DNA from: Bacteroidales bacterium | GTDB taxonomy: Bacteria > Bacteroidota > Bacteroidia > Bacteroidales > SM23-62 | NCBI GenBank assembly: GCA_016783865.1 | Contig: JADHVS010000146.1 | Span: forward strand, 1-11,034 | Reading direction: 5' to 3' | DNA length: 11,034 nucleotides | Shown here: positions 1-4,954 of the stretch, piece after piece | How positions within the stretch are numbered: position 1 is the first letter of the stretch | How the letters are laid out: each line of letters begins with the position of its first letter | Translations under genes and position numbers: made by a program | The notes under the pieces: generated by a model | Told to the model about the DNA's origin: nothing | The model's input: only the letters and a program-made list of their open reading frames with translations | Database searches by the model: none

Positions 1-661
1 CTTGAAAAACCGGTTTGCTGAAGCTATAATCCAGGCCCGCGTTCATTGAAGGGAAATTTATACCCAGGTTGGGCAGTTTATAACCACTGTTTGAAATGTG
101 GTTATAATTCCCGGCAAACCGCATCGATAAATGATCATTAAACCGGTAATTCACCGCAAAACTGGCAGATAAAAAGAAACTTATTCTGGCGCTGAAAAAT
201 AAATTATCCGGATTTGTTTCCTCATTCCATATTTCGGTCATGCAGGCAGGTCCCATTCCAAAACGGATAGAGTAATGAAGCGGCTTCTGGGCCCTGATGC
301 TGGGTTCAATGAAAGGATAAACAGATAGTGCACTTCCCAGGATGTCAGGTAAATCAAAATTGGTATAATTCATTGCAATTCCAGTGCGGGGATAGCAATA
401 GCAATAGTCCCATACACCTTTTTTTCTCAAGTGCCATATCGCCTCCATTTCAATACTCCAGGGAAATGACTTGGTGACCTCATCCTTTAATTTATCAGTG
501 TGCTTAATTATAAATCCCTTGTGAAATCTTCCCCCGATCAGGAACAAAGGTTCACCCAAATCCTCACTTTGCGCCTTAACCTCAGCCGGATATAACATCA
601 GAATAGCTGAAAAAAGAAAGATCCAAACTGTAATTTCAGATCGTCGAATATGATAATCCAT
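1..661 (-). CDS. PagL-like acyloxyacyl hydrolase (lipid A deacylase family), C-terminus beyond the window
   Basis: Partial CDS of 220 visible codons, with the 3' end cut by the window edge. The start is the ATG at 661-659; no ribosome binding site is visible. Residues 11-30 form a hydrophobic export signal ending near VKA-Q. The C-terminal part carries the signature of outer-membrane lipid A 3-O-deacylases (PF09411): H188-I-S190-N191, then P197-N198-L-G200, aligning with HxSN and PNxG of Pseudomonas PagL. Members are eight-stranded outer-membrane barrels that remove an acyl chain from lipid A. His and Ser of the catalytic triad are present, but the position matching the PagL glutamate (12 residues after the Ser) is Asn202. 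Activity may therefore differ, or another acid may serve. It lies 28 nt downstream of another barrel gene on the same strand, probably co-transcribed. Family assignment is from motif recognition only. Confidence 0.75.
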   Translation of the reverse strand, partial: MDYHIRRSEITVWIFLFSAILMLYPAEVKAQSEDLGEPLFLIGGRFHKGFIIKHTDKLKDEVTKSFPWSIEMEAIWHLRKKGVWDYCYCYPRTGIAMNYTNFDLPDILGSALSVYPFIEPSIRAQKPLHYSIRFGMGPACMTEIWNEETNPDNLFFSARISFFLSASFAVNYRFNDHLSMRFAGNYNHISNSGYKLPNLGINFPSMNAGLDYSFSKPVFQ

Positions 662-689
662 ACATTGATTCTAAAGGGAGGTAATTGAT

Positions 690-1241
690 TCAGAATCTGT
701 AGCCAAGTGAGAGTCCTGCATAAGCGACAGGTTGTAGTGATTCTCCGGCTTTTCCGGCCATGCGGAAAGATAATCCAAATCCGCCATGAAAATCCAGGTC
801 AATTCTGTTCGCAAAAATAAGTGTACAGCCAATGATCCCGGAAGGGGTCAATCCAAACCTGCTGTCCGGATCATCTTCATTATCAGTATTTATCATGACA
901 AAGTCCAGCGAAAAAGGATAAAATCCAGCGTAGGGCTCGGCATTAAAAAACCGGTCTTTCAATGGTTTCCTGAGACTTAAAAACCGAAAATTCATTCCAG
1001 CTGATAAAAATATACCCGAGCTGTCATTTTGAATTAACATGCCTGTCATCCCGGCCTTAATTGAGTAAGATATCTGGTCATCAAGATAGTACTGGTAATC
1101 AAGGAAGGGACCGCCATTATAGGTTTGAGTTGTATATAACAAACCACCGTGTATGGAATGCCCTGGCAGGATATTGGTATTGTTCTGCGCATGCGAAAGC
1201 GTGAATGAGAAAAATAGTGCCAGGGTCAGTATCCGTTTCAT
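690..1241 (-). CDS. Hypothetical outer-membrane beta-barrel protein
   Basis: This 183-residue protein has a type I signal peptide (MKRILTLALFFSFTLSHA, cleavage near A18/Q19). The body consists of alternating hydrophobic/polar, Gly- and aromatic-rich stretches typical of beta strands, and it ends in G-Y-R-F. A terminal Phe is the usual barrel-assembly signature of outer-membrane proteins. I do not recognise a specific family. Size and texture fit the small 'outer membrane beta-barrel' proteins common in Bacteroidota. It is the first gene of a two-gene unit with the PagL-like gene 28 nt downstream, so both may act at the outer membrane. A plausible promoter lies 17 nt upstream. Role unknown. 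Confidence 0.7.
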   Translation of the reverse strand: MKRILTLALFFSFTLSHAQNNTNILPGHSIHGGLLYTTQTYNGGPFLDYQYYLDDQISYSIKAGMTGMLIQNDSSGIFLSAGMNFRFLSLRKPLKDRFFNAEPYAGFYPFSLDFVMINTDNEDDPDSRFGLTPSGIIGCTLIFANRIDLDFHGGFGLSFRMAGKAGESLQPVAYAGLSLGYRF

Positions 1242-1257
1242 ACCTCAATGATTTACA

Positions 1258-1289
1258 TAAAAGTAACGAACAGCTGAAATTATAACAAA
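1258..1289 (-). promoter_or_regulatory. Candidate Bacteroidota promoter for the barrel/PagL-like operon
   Basis: On the minus strand a TTTG (1289-1286) is followed after 20 nt by TACTTTTA (1265-1258), a 7/8 match to the Bacteroidota -7 consensus TAnnTTTG. Spacing fits the known -33/-7 arrangement. The start codon at 1241 follows at a suitable distance. This is pattern matching only. Confidence 0.4.
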
Positions 1290-1437
1290 TAATCTACTAT
1301 CATATTTTCCACATGAATATTCTGTTTGATAAAAAGGTGTTAAATAATTAATCGATTTAACTCATAACAGTAATTATCAATTAATTTGCAATTAAACATA
1401 AAATGACCAATTATTTGATAACTAAACAATAATTAAA

Positions 1438-2025
1438 ATGAAATCAGCTTTAGGCATTGTCTTATTCAGTTTGCTATTCAATATTTCCGGAATTGACACT
1501 TCCATTAACATTGGAGATTCAGTACCCGACTTCCTGGCTAAAGATGAGGAAGGAAAAGATTGGAAATTATCTGATCATTACCGTCACGATTACATTGTAT
1601 TATACTTCTATCCTGCTGCATTTACAGGGGGATGTACAAAGCAGGCCTGCAGCTACCGGGACCAAAATAAAGATTTTGAGAACCTGAATGCACTTGTTGC
1701 GGGTATAAGTGGGGACGATTACAAAACCCTGGCCATGTTCAAGAAACAGCATGGTCTGAATTTTACATTATTATCTGATCCGAAGGGCCAGATAGCTGAA
1801 ATATTTGGCGTACCTTTTAATGAAGGTGGATCCACTGAGCAGGAAATTGAAGGTCAGTCACTCACCCTCGAGCGCGGGGTAACCACTTCACGCTGGACCG
1901 TTGTGGTTGATGGCAGGGGCAAGTTGATTTACCGGGACAACGACGTGAATGCTGCAGAAGACAGTGAAACCGTCATTAAATTTCTCACCGCACATAAATC
2001 AAGAAAATCCTGCGTCGCCCATTAG
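1438..2025 (+). CDS. Exported peroxiredoxin, PrxQ/Bcp-like (AhpC/TSA family)
   Basis: This 195-residue thiol peroxidase reduces hydroperoxides through a catalytic cysteine. The active site PxxxTxxC is P59-AAF-T63-GG-C66. A second cysteine, C71, lies five residues later in the same helix, the CxxxxC spacing of PrxQ/Bcp-type atypical two-Cys enzymes (typically TPGCTxEACxFRD; here TGGCTKQACSYRD). The partner arginine is probably R152 (TTSRW). The N-terminus (residues 2-18) is hydrophobic, unlike cytoplasmic Bcp, so the protein is probably periplasmic or membrane-anchored. An extra Cys at 192 near the C-terminus is unassigned. The start codon is the first in frame before the hydrophobic segment, and the AT-rich leader has no Shine-Dalgarno. 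It is divergent from the barrel operon and followed by tRNA-His, so probably monocistronic. Confidence 0.88.
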   Translation: MKSALGIVLFSLLFNISGIDTSINIGDSVPDFLAKDEEGKDWKLSDHYRHDYIVLYFYPAAFTGGCTKQACSYRDQNKDFENLNALVAGISGDDYKTLAMFKKQHGLNFTLLSDPKGQIAEIFGVPFNEGGSTEQEIEGQSLTLERGVTTSRWTVVVDGRGKLIYRDNDVNAAEDSETVIKFLTAHKSRKSCVAH

Positions 2026-2047
2026 ATTTAGCATAAAATTATTCCGA

Positions 2048-2079
2048 TTCACGATTTACGATTCACTATTCACGATTTA
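2048..2079. repeat. Short direct repeat TTCACGATTTA, period 21
   Basis: TTCACGATTTA occurs at 2048-2058 and again at 2069-2079. A related GATTCAC pattern (2046-2052, 2060-2066) lies in between. This is low-complexity spacer between the peroxiredoxin and the tRNA promoter. It may be a local slippage repeat; no function is evident. Confidence 0.6.
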
Positions 2080-2090
2080 AAAATAATTCT

Positions 2091-2098
2091 TAAATTTG
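2091..2098 (+). promoter_or_regulatory. -7 box of the tRNA-His promoter
   Basis: TAAATTTG matches the Bacteroidota -7 consensus TAnnTTTG exactly and ends 12 nt before the first base of the tRNA, as expected for a stable RNA promoter. No convincing -33 TTTG was found upstream. Confidence 0.55.
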
Positions 2099-2110
2099 CA
2101 ATCCCGATAC

Positions 2111-2185
2111 GGTGGTAGTAGCTCAGCTGGTTAGAGCACTGGATTGTGGTTCCAGGGGTCGTGGGTTCGAATCCCATCTTCCACC
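2111..2185 (+). tRNA. trnH: tRNA-His (anticodon GTG)
   Basis: A complete cloverleaf can be drawn. An extra G-1 at 2111 faces discriminator C2185, the identity element of histidine tRNAs. Acceptor stem 2112-2118 pairs with 2178-2184, D stem GCTC/GAGC is 2121-2124/2134-2137, and anticodon stem CTGGA/TCCAG is 2139-2143/2151-2155. The anticodon loop is TTGTGGT with GTG at 2146-2148. The T stem is 2161-2165/2173-2177 with loop TTCGAAT. CCA is not encoded. One acceptor pair (5-68) is a T-T mismatch. The 3' end is duplicated at 4048-4064, suggesting that this gene served as an integration site. Confidence 0.95.
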
Positions 2186-2202
2186 CAACACTCAAAAACC
2201 GG
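2169..2202 (+). repeat. Proximal attachment-site-like repeat (attL candidate) in the tRNA-His 3' end
   Basis: A 34-bp stretch beginning in the T loop and running 17 bp past the tRNA recurs at 4048-4081 with 30 of 34 identities. This includes an uninterrupted 15-bp core (2178-2192, CTTCCACCCAACACT) and the final AAAAACCGG. Reuse of a tRNA 3' end as a direct repeat is the hallmark of tRNA-targeted site-specific integration. Confidence 0.6.
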
Positions 2203-2224
2203 TATTGAAAAATCAAAACCGGTT
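2194..2224 (-). terminator. Intrinsic terminator of the PIN gene
   Basis: On the minus strand AACCGGT pairs with ACCGGTT (7 bp). A T-T mismatch and then TTGA/TCAA (4 bp) close a TTTT loop, and the second arm runs into a T tract (complement of the A run at 2194-2198). The hairpin begins within the PIN stop codon (2224-2226). It may also slow readthrough from the convergent tRNA. Confidence 0.6.
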
Positions 2225-2725
2225 CATCTCTTATATGAACGGATCAGCTTGTTAATTTCATCTAACGGTAAACTCCTATTTATTAATTTCAATTTCTCTA
2301 ATAACTCATTTGCCTTACTTTTTGTTATCAATTCCATTTTTACAAGAGTTGATACAACCCAAATACTCCCATGCACTTCAATGTTGAGTTCTTCAGCTTC
2401 CTTACGTAATTTTTTGTCGCCTGTCAACAAAGGACATTGAAGTTCAAACGATTTCCATAAGACCGATTTATCCGTAATCCCCTTGAAATTTCTGGATGTT
2501 TTAAACTCCTGTATTAACTCAATTTCATCGGGTGAAAATCGAAAAACTGTTACTTTATTTGCCCTTATAAATAAATCTATATTCTGCTTTTTGATCTGAT
2601 TCTTTTATCTCTTTGATGACAAATGCGGTCGTGCAAATTTCAAAGTCTAAACTGAAAAACTCTGGTAATGCACCGATACCAATGATATCGAAAAAAACAT
2701 TTGTATCTGTTATAATCAGCTTCAT
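2224..2725 (-). pseudogene. PIN-domain ribonuclease (VapC-like toxin), frameshifted
   Basis: The start ATG (2725-2723) overlaps the stop of the Xre-ImmA gene as ATGA, showing translational coupling. The frame begins MKLIITDTNVFFDIIG and stops early at 2555. The downstream half (ending 2224) continues in the +1 frame with a perfect PIN C-terminus: ITDKSVLW, then LLTGDKKLRKEAEEL. Removing one A from the A5 run (T run 2588-2592 on the plus strand) joins them as ...KESDQKQNIDLFIRANKVTVF..., giving a continuous 166-residue protein. PIN acidic residues are visible: D7 in TDTN, an E in the IKEIKE segment, D in ITDK, and D in TGDK. PIN proteins are Mg-dependent ribonucleases, often toxins. As read, the product would lack the last two acidic positions and be inactive. 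A sequencing error in the homopolymer, or programmed slippage, cannot be excluded. Confidence 0.8.
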
Positions 2726-3789
2726 ATCAATTGATGCATAGATTTGCGAAACTCCCACACACTTTCTCCTGAATAGTATGCAGCTTCATTCACAGAAATT
2801 AACTCTTTCCCTAAAGCAAAATAGATCAGCCTTTTAAACCGTATTGGTTTTTCTTGACTTAAAAATCTTCCTGGTTCGTTATTGTGAAGTCCTCTTGAAC
2901 GATAATTGATGTTTAAGTTCCTAAATACATACTCAGAAATAATCCCTAATCGCAATGCCCGTTGGAATATTGCAGAAATTGAAATTCCCCATCTTTCTTT
3001 TAACATCACCAGCTCATTTTCGAAAAAGTGAAATCGATCATAGTGTAATTCCTTGTGAGCCATTTCCTCTGGATACAATACTGCACTCGCAAAAACATGG
3101 CATAGTTTTTCTGCTTGCTTATGACCTATTTCCTCAGGAATGCTTAATGAGTGGTGTGCCAACTCGTGTAATGCAGTGAATCGTTTCCTGGTCTTGTTCT
3201 CACCGAAAATACTACCATTTAGAATAATAACCTTCTTACTTCCCACCTCCACTGCCAATCCATCAAAACTCTTTGATGCATCAATCTCGACAATTAAATA
3301 CCCTTTATCCTCAAGCATTGCGAGTACATCAGGAATGGGATCATAACCCAAATCCCAATCTTTGCGTAAATGTCTTGCAGCTTCTTCTGCATCATCTTCA
3401 TTTTGCACCTCTGATGTATAATTGAAATATTGCAAATCCTCTTGCAGATTAAGCAATTGTTCCAATTCAAGATATCTTTCTAGTATGTTTTTGGATTTTT
3501 CTTCAATCACAGTTTTTTCTGTCTCTGATACTCTTGAAGAATGTTTTCGGTAGTCAGGATTTTTAAGTTCAACTGATACGGTTGGTTCAGCATAAAAATA
3601 ATCAACAGGTACTTCCAACACACTTGACAGCATAATTAATAAATCACTATCTGGCTTCATCTTACCCTGCTCATATTTATTGAGAGACTGTTTGGTAACC
3701 ACATTCCCTAATGCATCAGCAAGTTTTTGAAGTGATAAACCCGCCATTTTACGGGCGGATGATAATCTTATGCCAAAAATGTTTTCCAT
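2722..3789 (-). CDS. Xre-family regulator fused to ImmA/IrrE-type metallopeptidase (COG2856-like)
   Basis: This 355-residue protein has an N-terminal Cro/C1-type helix-turn-helix (about 5-62; LSLQKLADALG then TKQSLNKYEQGK) and a linker with a coiled-coil-like stretch (about 86-120). A Peptidase_M78 domain (about 150-260) contains the zinc motif H208-E209-L-A-H212 with third ligand probably E227 (QAEKLCHVFASAVLYP). A further C-terminal region of about 100 residues may sense a ligand or bind the partner. ImmA/IrrE proteins cleave repressors, and Xre-M78 fusions are typical of phage and toxin-antitoxin-like loci. Here the gene precedes and overlaps a PIN ribonuclease gene, so it probably acts as its antitoxin or regulator. 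The ATG at 3789 fits the promoter directly upstream. A palindrome around that promoter suggests autoregulation. The gene appears intact although its partner is broken. Confidence 0.85.
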   Translation of the reverse strand: MENIFGIRLSSARKMAGLSLQKLADALGNVVTKQSLNKYEQGKMKPDSDLLIMLSSVLEVPVDYFYAEPTVSVELKNPDYRKHSSRVSETEKTVIEEKSKNILERYLELEQLLNLQEDLQYFNYTSEVQNEDDAEEAARHLRKDWDLGYDPIPDVLAMLEDKGYLIVEIDASKSFDGLAVEVGSKKVIILNGSIFGENKTRKRFTALHELAHHSLSIPEEIGHKQAEKLCHVFASAVLYPEEMAHKELHYDRFHFFENELVMLKERWGISISAIFQRALRLGIISEYVFRNLNINYRSRGLHNNEPGRFLSQEKPIRFKRLIYFALGKELISVNEAAYYSGESVWEFRKSMHQLI

Positions 3790-3807
3790 ATGTTTGGTTG
3801 TAGGTTT

Positions 3808-3843
3808 GTTGACAATTATACGAAATAAATATCAAATGTCAAC
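3808..3843 (-). promoter_or_regulatory. Promoter with flanking palindromic operator for the Xre-ImmA/PIN unit
   Basis: The minus strand shows TTGACA (3842-3837), 16 nt, then TATAAT (3820-3815), an almost ideal housekeeping promoter. It can also be read in Bacteroidota terms as TTG, 19 nt, TATAATTG. A perfect 7-bp inverted repeat brackets it: GTTGACA on the plus strand at 3808-3814 and TGTCAAC at 3837-3843, with 22 bp between. One arm covers the -35 and the other lies just downstream of the -10, as expected of operators bound by the encoded HTH dimer. Confidence 0.6.
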
Positions 3844-4047
3844 CATTAAGATGAATAATATTGTTAGATGCAGATAATTTCTTAGAGTGTGATGTGGAAT
3901 AAATAAATTAAGATTAATAGTTAATGATAATATTCGAGATGATAATCCCTTATATTAACTGAATCCCATACTACGATTGACAATAGTAACAATCCATTCC
4001 TGGGAGATTAGTTTATTGAGGTTGATTTTTCACCATCTCACCCGATT
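3844..4047. other. Gene-free AT-rich distal part of the islet
   Basis: I see no open frame of useful length, RNA gene or strong hairpin here. The content is AT-rich with short ATTAA/AATAAT motifs. It is bounded by the Xre-ImmA promoter on one side and the distal tRNA-end repeat on the other. It could hold degraded remnants of a lost recombination gene, but nothing recognisable survives. Confidence 0.5.
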
Positions 4048-4081
4048 GAATCTCCCCTTCCACCCAACACTAAAAAACCGG
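4048..4081 (+). repeat. Distal attachment-site-like repeat (attR candidate), degenerate tRNA-His 3' end
   Basis: Matches 2169-2202 at 30 of 34 positions. The 15-bp core at 4057-4071 is identical; differences lie at 4053, 4055, 4056 and 4072. The T-arm portion is degenerate and no upstream tRNA body exists here, so it is a tRNA 3' fragment, not a second tRNA gene. Confidence 0.6.
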
Positions 4082-4110
4082 AGTGCTGGCGCAGCCAGCG
4101 TCCAGTTTTT
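4072..4110 (+). terminator. Hairpin terminator, probably the original tRNA-His terminator
   Basis: The stem GCTGGC (4085-4090)/GCCAGC (4094-4099) has a GCA loop. It is extended by GGA/TCC with small bulges, and by an A run (4072-4077) that can pair with GTTTTT (4105-4110). The T run gives intrinsic-terminator character on the plus strand. It stands directly after the distal tRNA-end repeat, where the tRNA terminator would lie if the islet were removed. Confidence 0.5.
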
Positions 4111-4213
4111 GGAGTTGAAGTACTCCACTTAGGTATCGCGACCGAAGGGAGCAATCCCGGTTTTTGGAGTTGAAGTACTCCACTCAGGGATCGCGACCAA
4201 AGGGAGCAATCCC
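4105..4213. repeat. Two tandem 54-bp units of a dispersed structured repeat
   Basis: Units 4105-4158 and 4160-4213 differ at only three positions. Each contains a GGAGT...ACTCC stem-loop followed by a segment running from AGGGATCGCGACC (AGGTATCGCGACC in unit 1) to AGGGAGCAATCCC, whose ends can pair (GGGAT/ATCCC). The second half recurs at 4850-4878. Such short GC-rich palindromic elements resemble REP-like intergenic repeats. No coding function is supported. Confidence 0.8.
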
Positions 4214-4226
4214 ATGCGCTTCATGA

Positions 4227-4463
4227 TCAGGCCGTTTTCAGCTTTTCTGATATCCAGAATTTTATGATCGATTGACGGGTAACACCAAGTTTTGCAGCTT
4301 CCTGATCCAACATATTGATCATCCATTCTGGAATATCAACACTGACACGCCTTGTTTCCATCCCGTGACGCCTGGCTGTTTCGAAATCCAGAAATCCTGT
4401 TATGTCTTTCTCCTGCTCGAACAGCTCATCAAACTTTTGTGCTGTAATAGATTTCTTTTTCAT
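4227..4463 (-). CDS. brnA: BrnA-type ribbon-helix-helix antitoxin
   Basis: This 78-residue protein overlaps the brnT 3' end by 35 nt and starts inside it. The N-terminal part (1-37; FDELFEQEKDITGFLDFETA) matches the toxin-embracing region of BrnA antitoxins. A ribbon-helix-helix fold follows (about 38-76; RRVSVDIPEWMINMLDQEA, then GVTRQSIIKFWISEKL). BrnA neutralises BrnT by direct binding, and the complex represses its own promoter through the ribbon-helix-helix domain. The toxin-first gene order is normal for brnTA. The gene ends 13 nt from a structured repeat. Assignment rests on sequence texture and pairing with a clear BrnT. Confidence 0.85.
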   Translation of the reverse strand: MKKKSITAQKFDELFEQEKDITGFLDFETARRHGMETRRVSVDIPEWMINMLDQEAAKLGVTRQSIIKFWISEKLKTA

Positions 4464-4698
4464 TATTCCTTGATTTTCTAACAGAGATTATTCTTATCAT
4501 ATCGTTTCGTAATGTAAATATGGCCGACCATATATCATCGTTCCATTGAGCAATTAAAAGTTTACGTGGCTCTCCAATGGTTCGTGCATTAATCTCAACC
4601 CTTCTGTAATCAAGCCAAAGGAATTGAGCCTCAACAAAATCAATTCCATGTTTCTGTTTATTAGAAGCACTTTTGTTCTGATCGAACTCAAAGACCAT
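4429..4698 (-). CDS. brnT: BrnT-type ribonuclease toxin
   Basis: This 89-residue protein fits the BrnT/PF04365 family: FEFDQNKSASNKQKHGIDF at the N-terminus (family pattern F-D-x-x-K-x-x-x-N-x-x-K-H-G-I-x-F), then a central beta region (RKLLIAQWNDDIWSAIFTLR). The basic C-terminal motif is IRIISVRKSRNNEKEIY, where the conserved Arg residues (about R69, R74, R77) lie. BrnT is a RelE-fold ribosome-independent ribonuclease that inhibits translation. The ATG at 4698 follows a clear -7 box and operator-like repeat. It is the first gene of a two-gene operon with brnA. The open frame is intact and of normal length, so the pair may be functional. It lies between copies of a dispersed repeat. Confidence 0.9.
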   Translation of the reverse strand: MVFEFDQNKSASNKQKHGIDFVEAQFLWLDYRRVEINARTIGEPRKLLIAQWNDDIWSAIFTLRNDMIRIISVRKSRNNEKEIYYSTKV

Positions 4699-4718
4699 AA
4701 ATGGATCCGTTTATCGTT

Positions 4719-4751
4719 CAAATGTACAAAATTGCATTATAATTGCACAAT
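4719..4751 (-). promoter_or_regulatory. brnTA promoter with 11-bp-spaced operator half-sites
   Basis: On the minus strand TACATTTG (4726-4719) matches the Bacteroidota -7 box exactly, with ATTG (4751-4748) 21 nt upstream as a candidate -33. Between them the plus-strand heptamer AATTGCA occurs at 4730-4736 and 4741-4747, a direct repeat of 11-bp period, one helical turn. Ribbon-helix-helix repressors such as BrnA commonly bind such phased half-sites, so autorepression is likely. Confidence 0.6.
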
Positions 4752-4849
4752 AATTAAGCCTTTTTTACTCCATAATTACAAAATTATACATCCGTTTCCT
4801 ATTCATAAAGATAGTGATATCCCGATTACAAAGAGCCCAATAATCAATC

Positions 4850-4878
4850 AGGGATCGCGACCAAAGGGAGCAATCCCT
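4850..4878. repeat. Third copy (half unit) of the dispersed structured repeat
   Basis: The first 28 bases are identical to 4186-4213. The ends AGGGAT and ATCCCT are complementary and can form a hairpin. Together with 4105-4213 this copy brackets the brnTA operon in direct orientation. Confidence 0.75.
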
Positions 4879-4919
4879 GAAAAATTAACATATTTTTCTC
4901 ACTTTTAACACTTATAAAG

Positions 4920-4927
4920 TAAGTTTG
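4920..4927 (+). promoter_or_regulatory. -7 box upstream of the propeller-like gene
   Basis: TAAGTTTG is an exact TAnnTTTG match, 27 nt before the ATG at 4955. A T-rich stretch at 4893-4897 is a weak -33 candidate. This suggests that the broken gene was transcribed until recently. Confidence 0.5.
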
Positions 4928-4954
4928 TAGTATTGAAATATCAACAACTACATA

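Larger units (their letters stand above)
2169..4081. mobile_element. Small islet inserted at tRNA-His, carrying an Xre-ImmA/PIN module
   Basis: The segment lies between two 34-bp imperfect copies of the tRNA-His 3' end (repeat unit to repeat unit 1879 bp). Inside are one intact regulator/peptidase gene, one frameshifted PIN gene, their own promoter and terminator, and about 200 bp of gene-free AT-rich DNA. Outside the distal copy sits a strong hairpin with flanking A and T runs that would have terminated the tRNA transcript before insertion. No integrase or recombinase is present, so the islet would have been moved in trans or is a remnant of a larger element. The boundaries are inferred from the repeats; the insertion itself is not proven. 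Confidence 0.5.

Noticed and set aside
1381..1388. TTAATTTG as promoter -7 box of the peroxiredoxin
   Set aside because: One mismatch to TAnnTTTG and no -33 partner at proper spacing in a very AT-rich region, so too weak to annotate.
2144..2440. 98-codon plus-strand frame starting in the tRNA
   Set aside because: It begins in the tRNA anticodon loop and runs antisense to the PIN gene; not credible as coding.
2169..4081. Insertion sequence or transposon
   Set aside because: No transposase, no terminal inverted repeats and no short target duplication; the flanking repeats are tRNA-derived direct repeats instead.
4105..4213. Possible CRISPR-like array
   Set aside because: Only two adjacent units with a 1-bp gap, no unique spacers and no cas genes.
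4129..4326. 65-codon minus-strand frame covering the structured repeat and the end of brnA
   Set aside because: It lies out of frame over brnA and reads through palindromic repeat units; its composition is that of the repeat and no family is recognisable.
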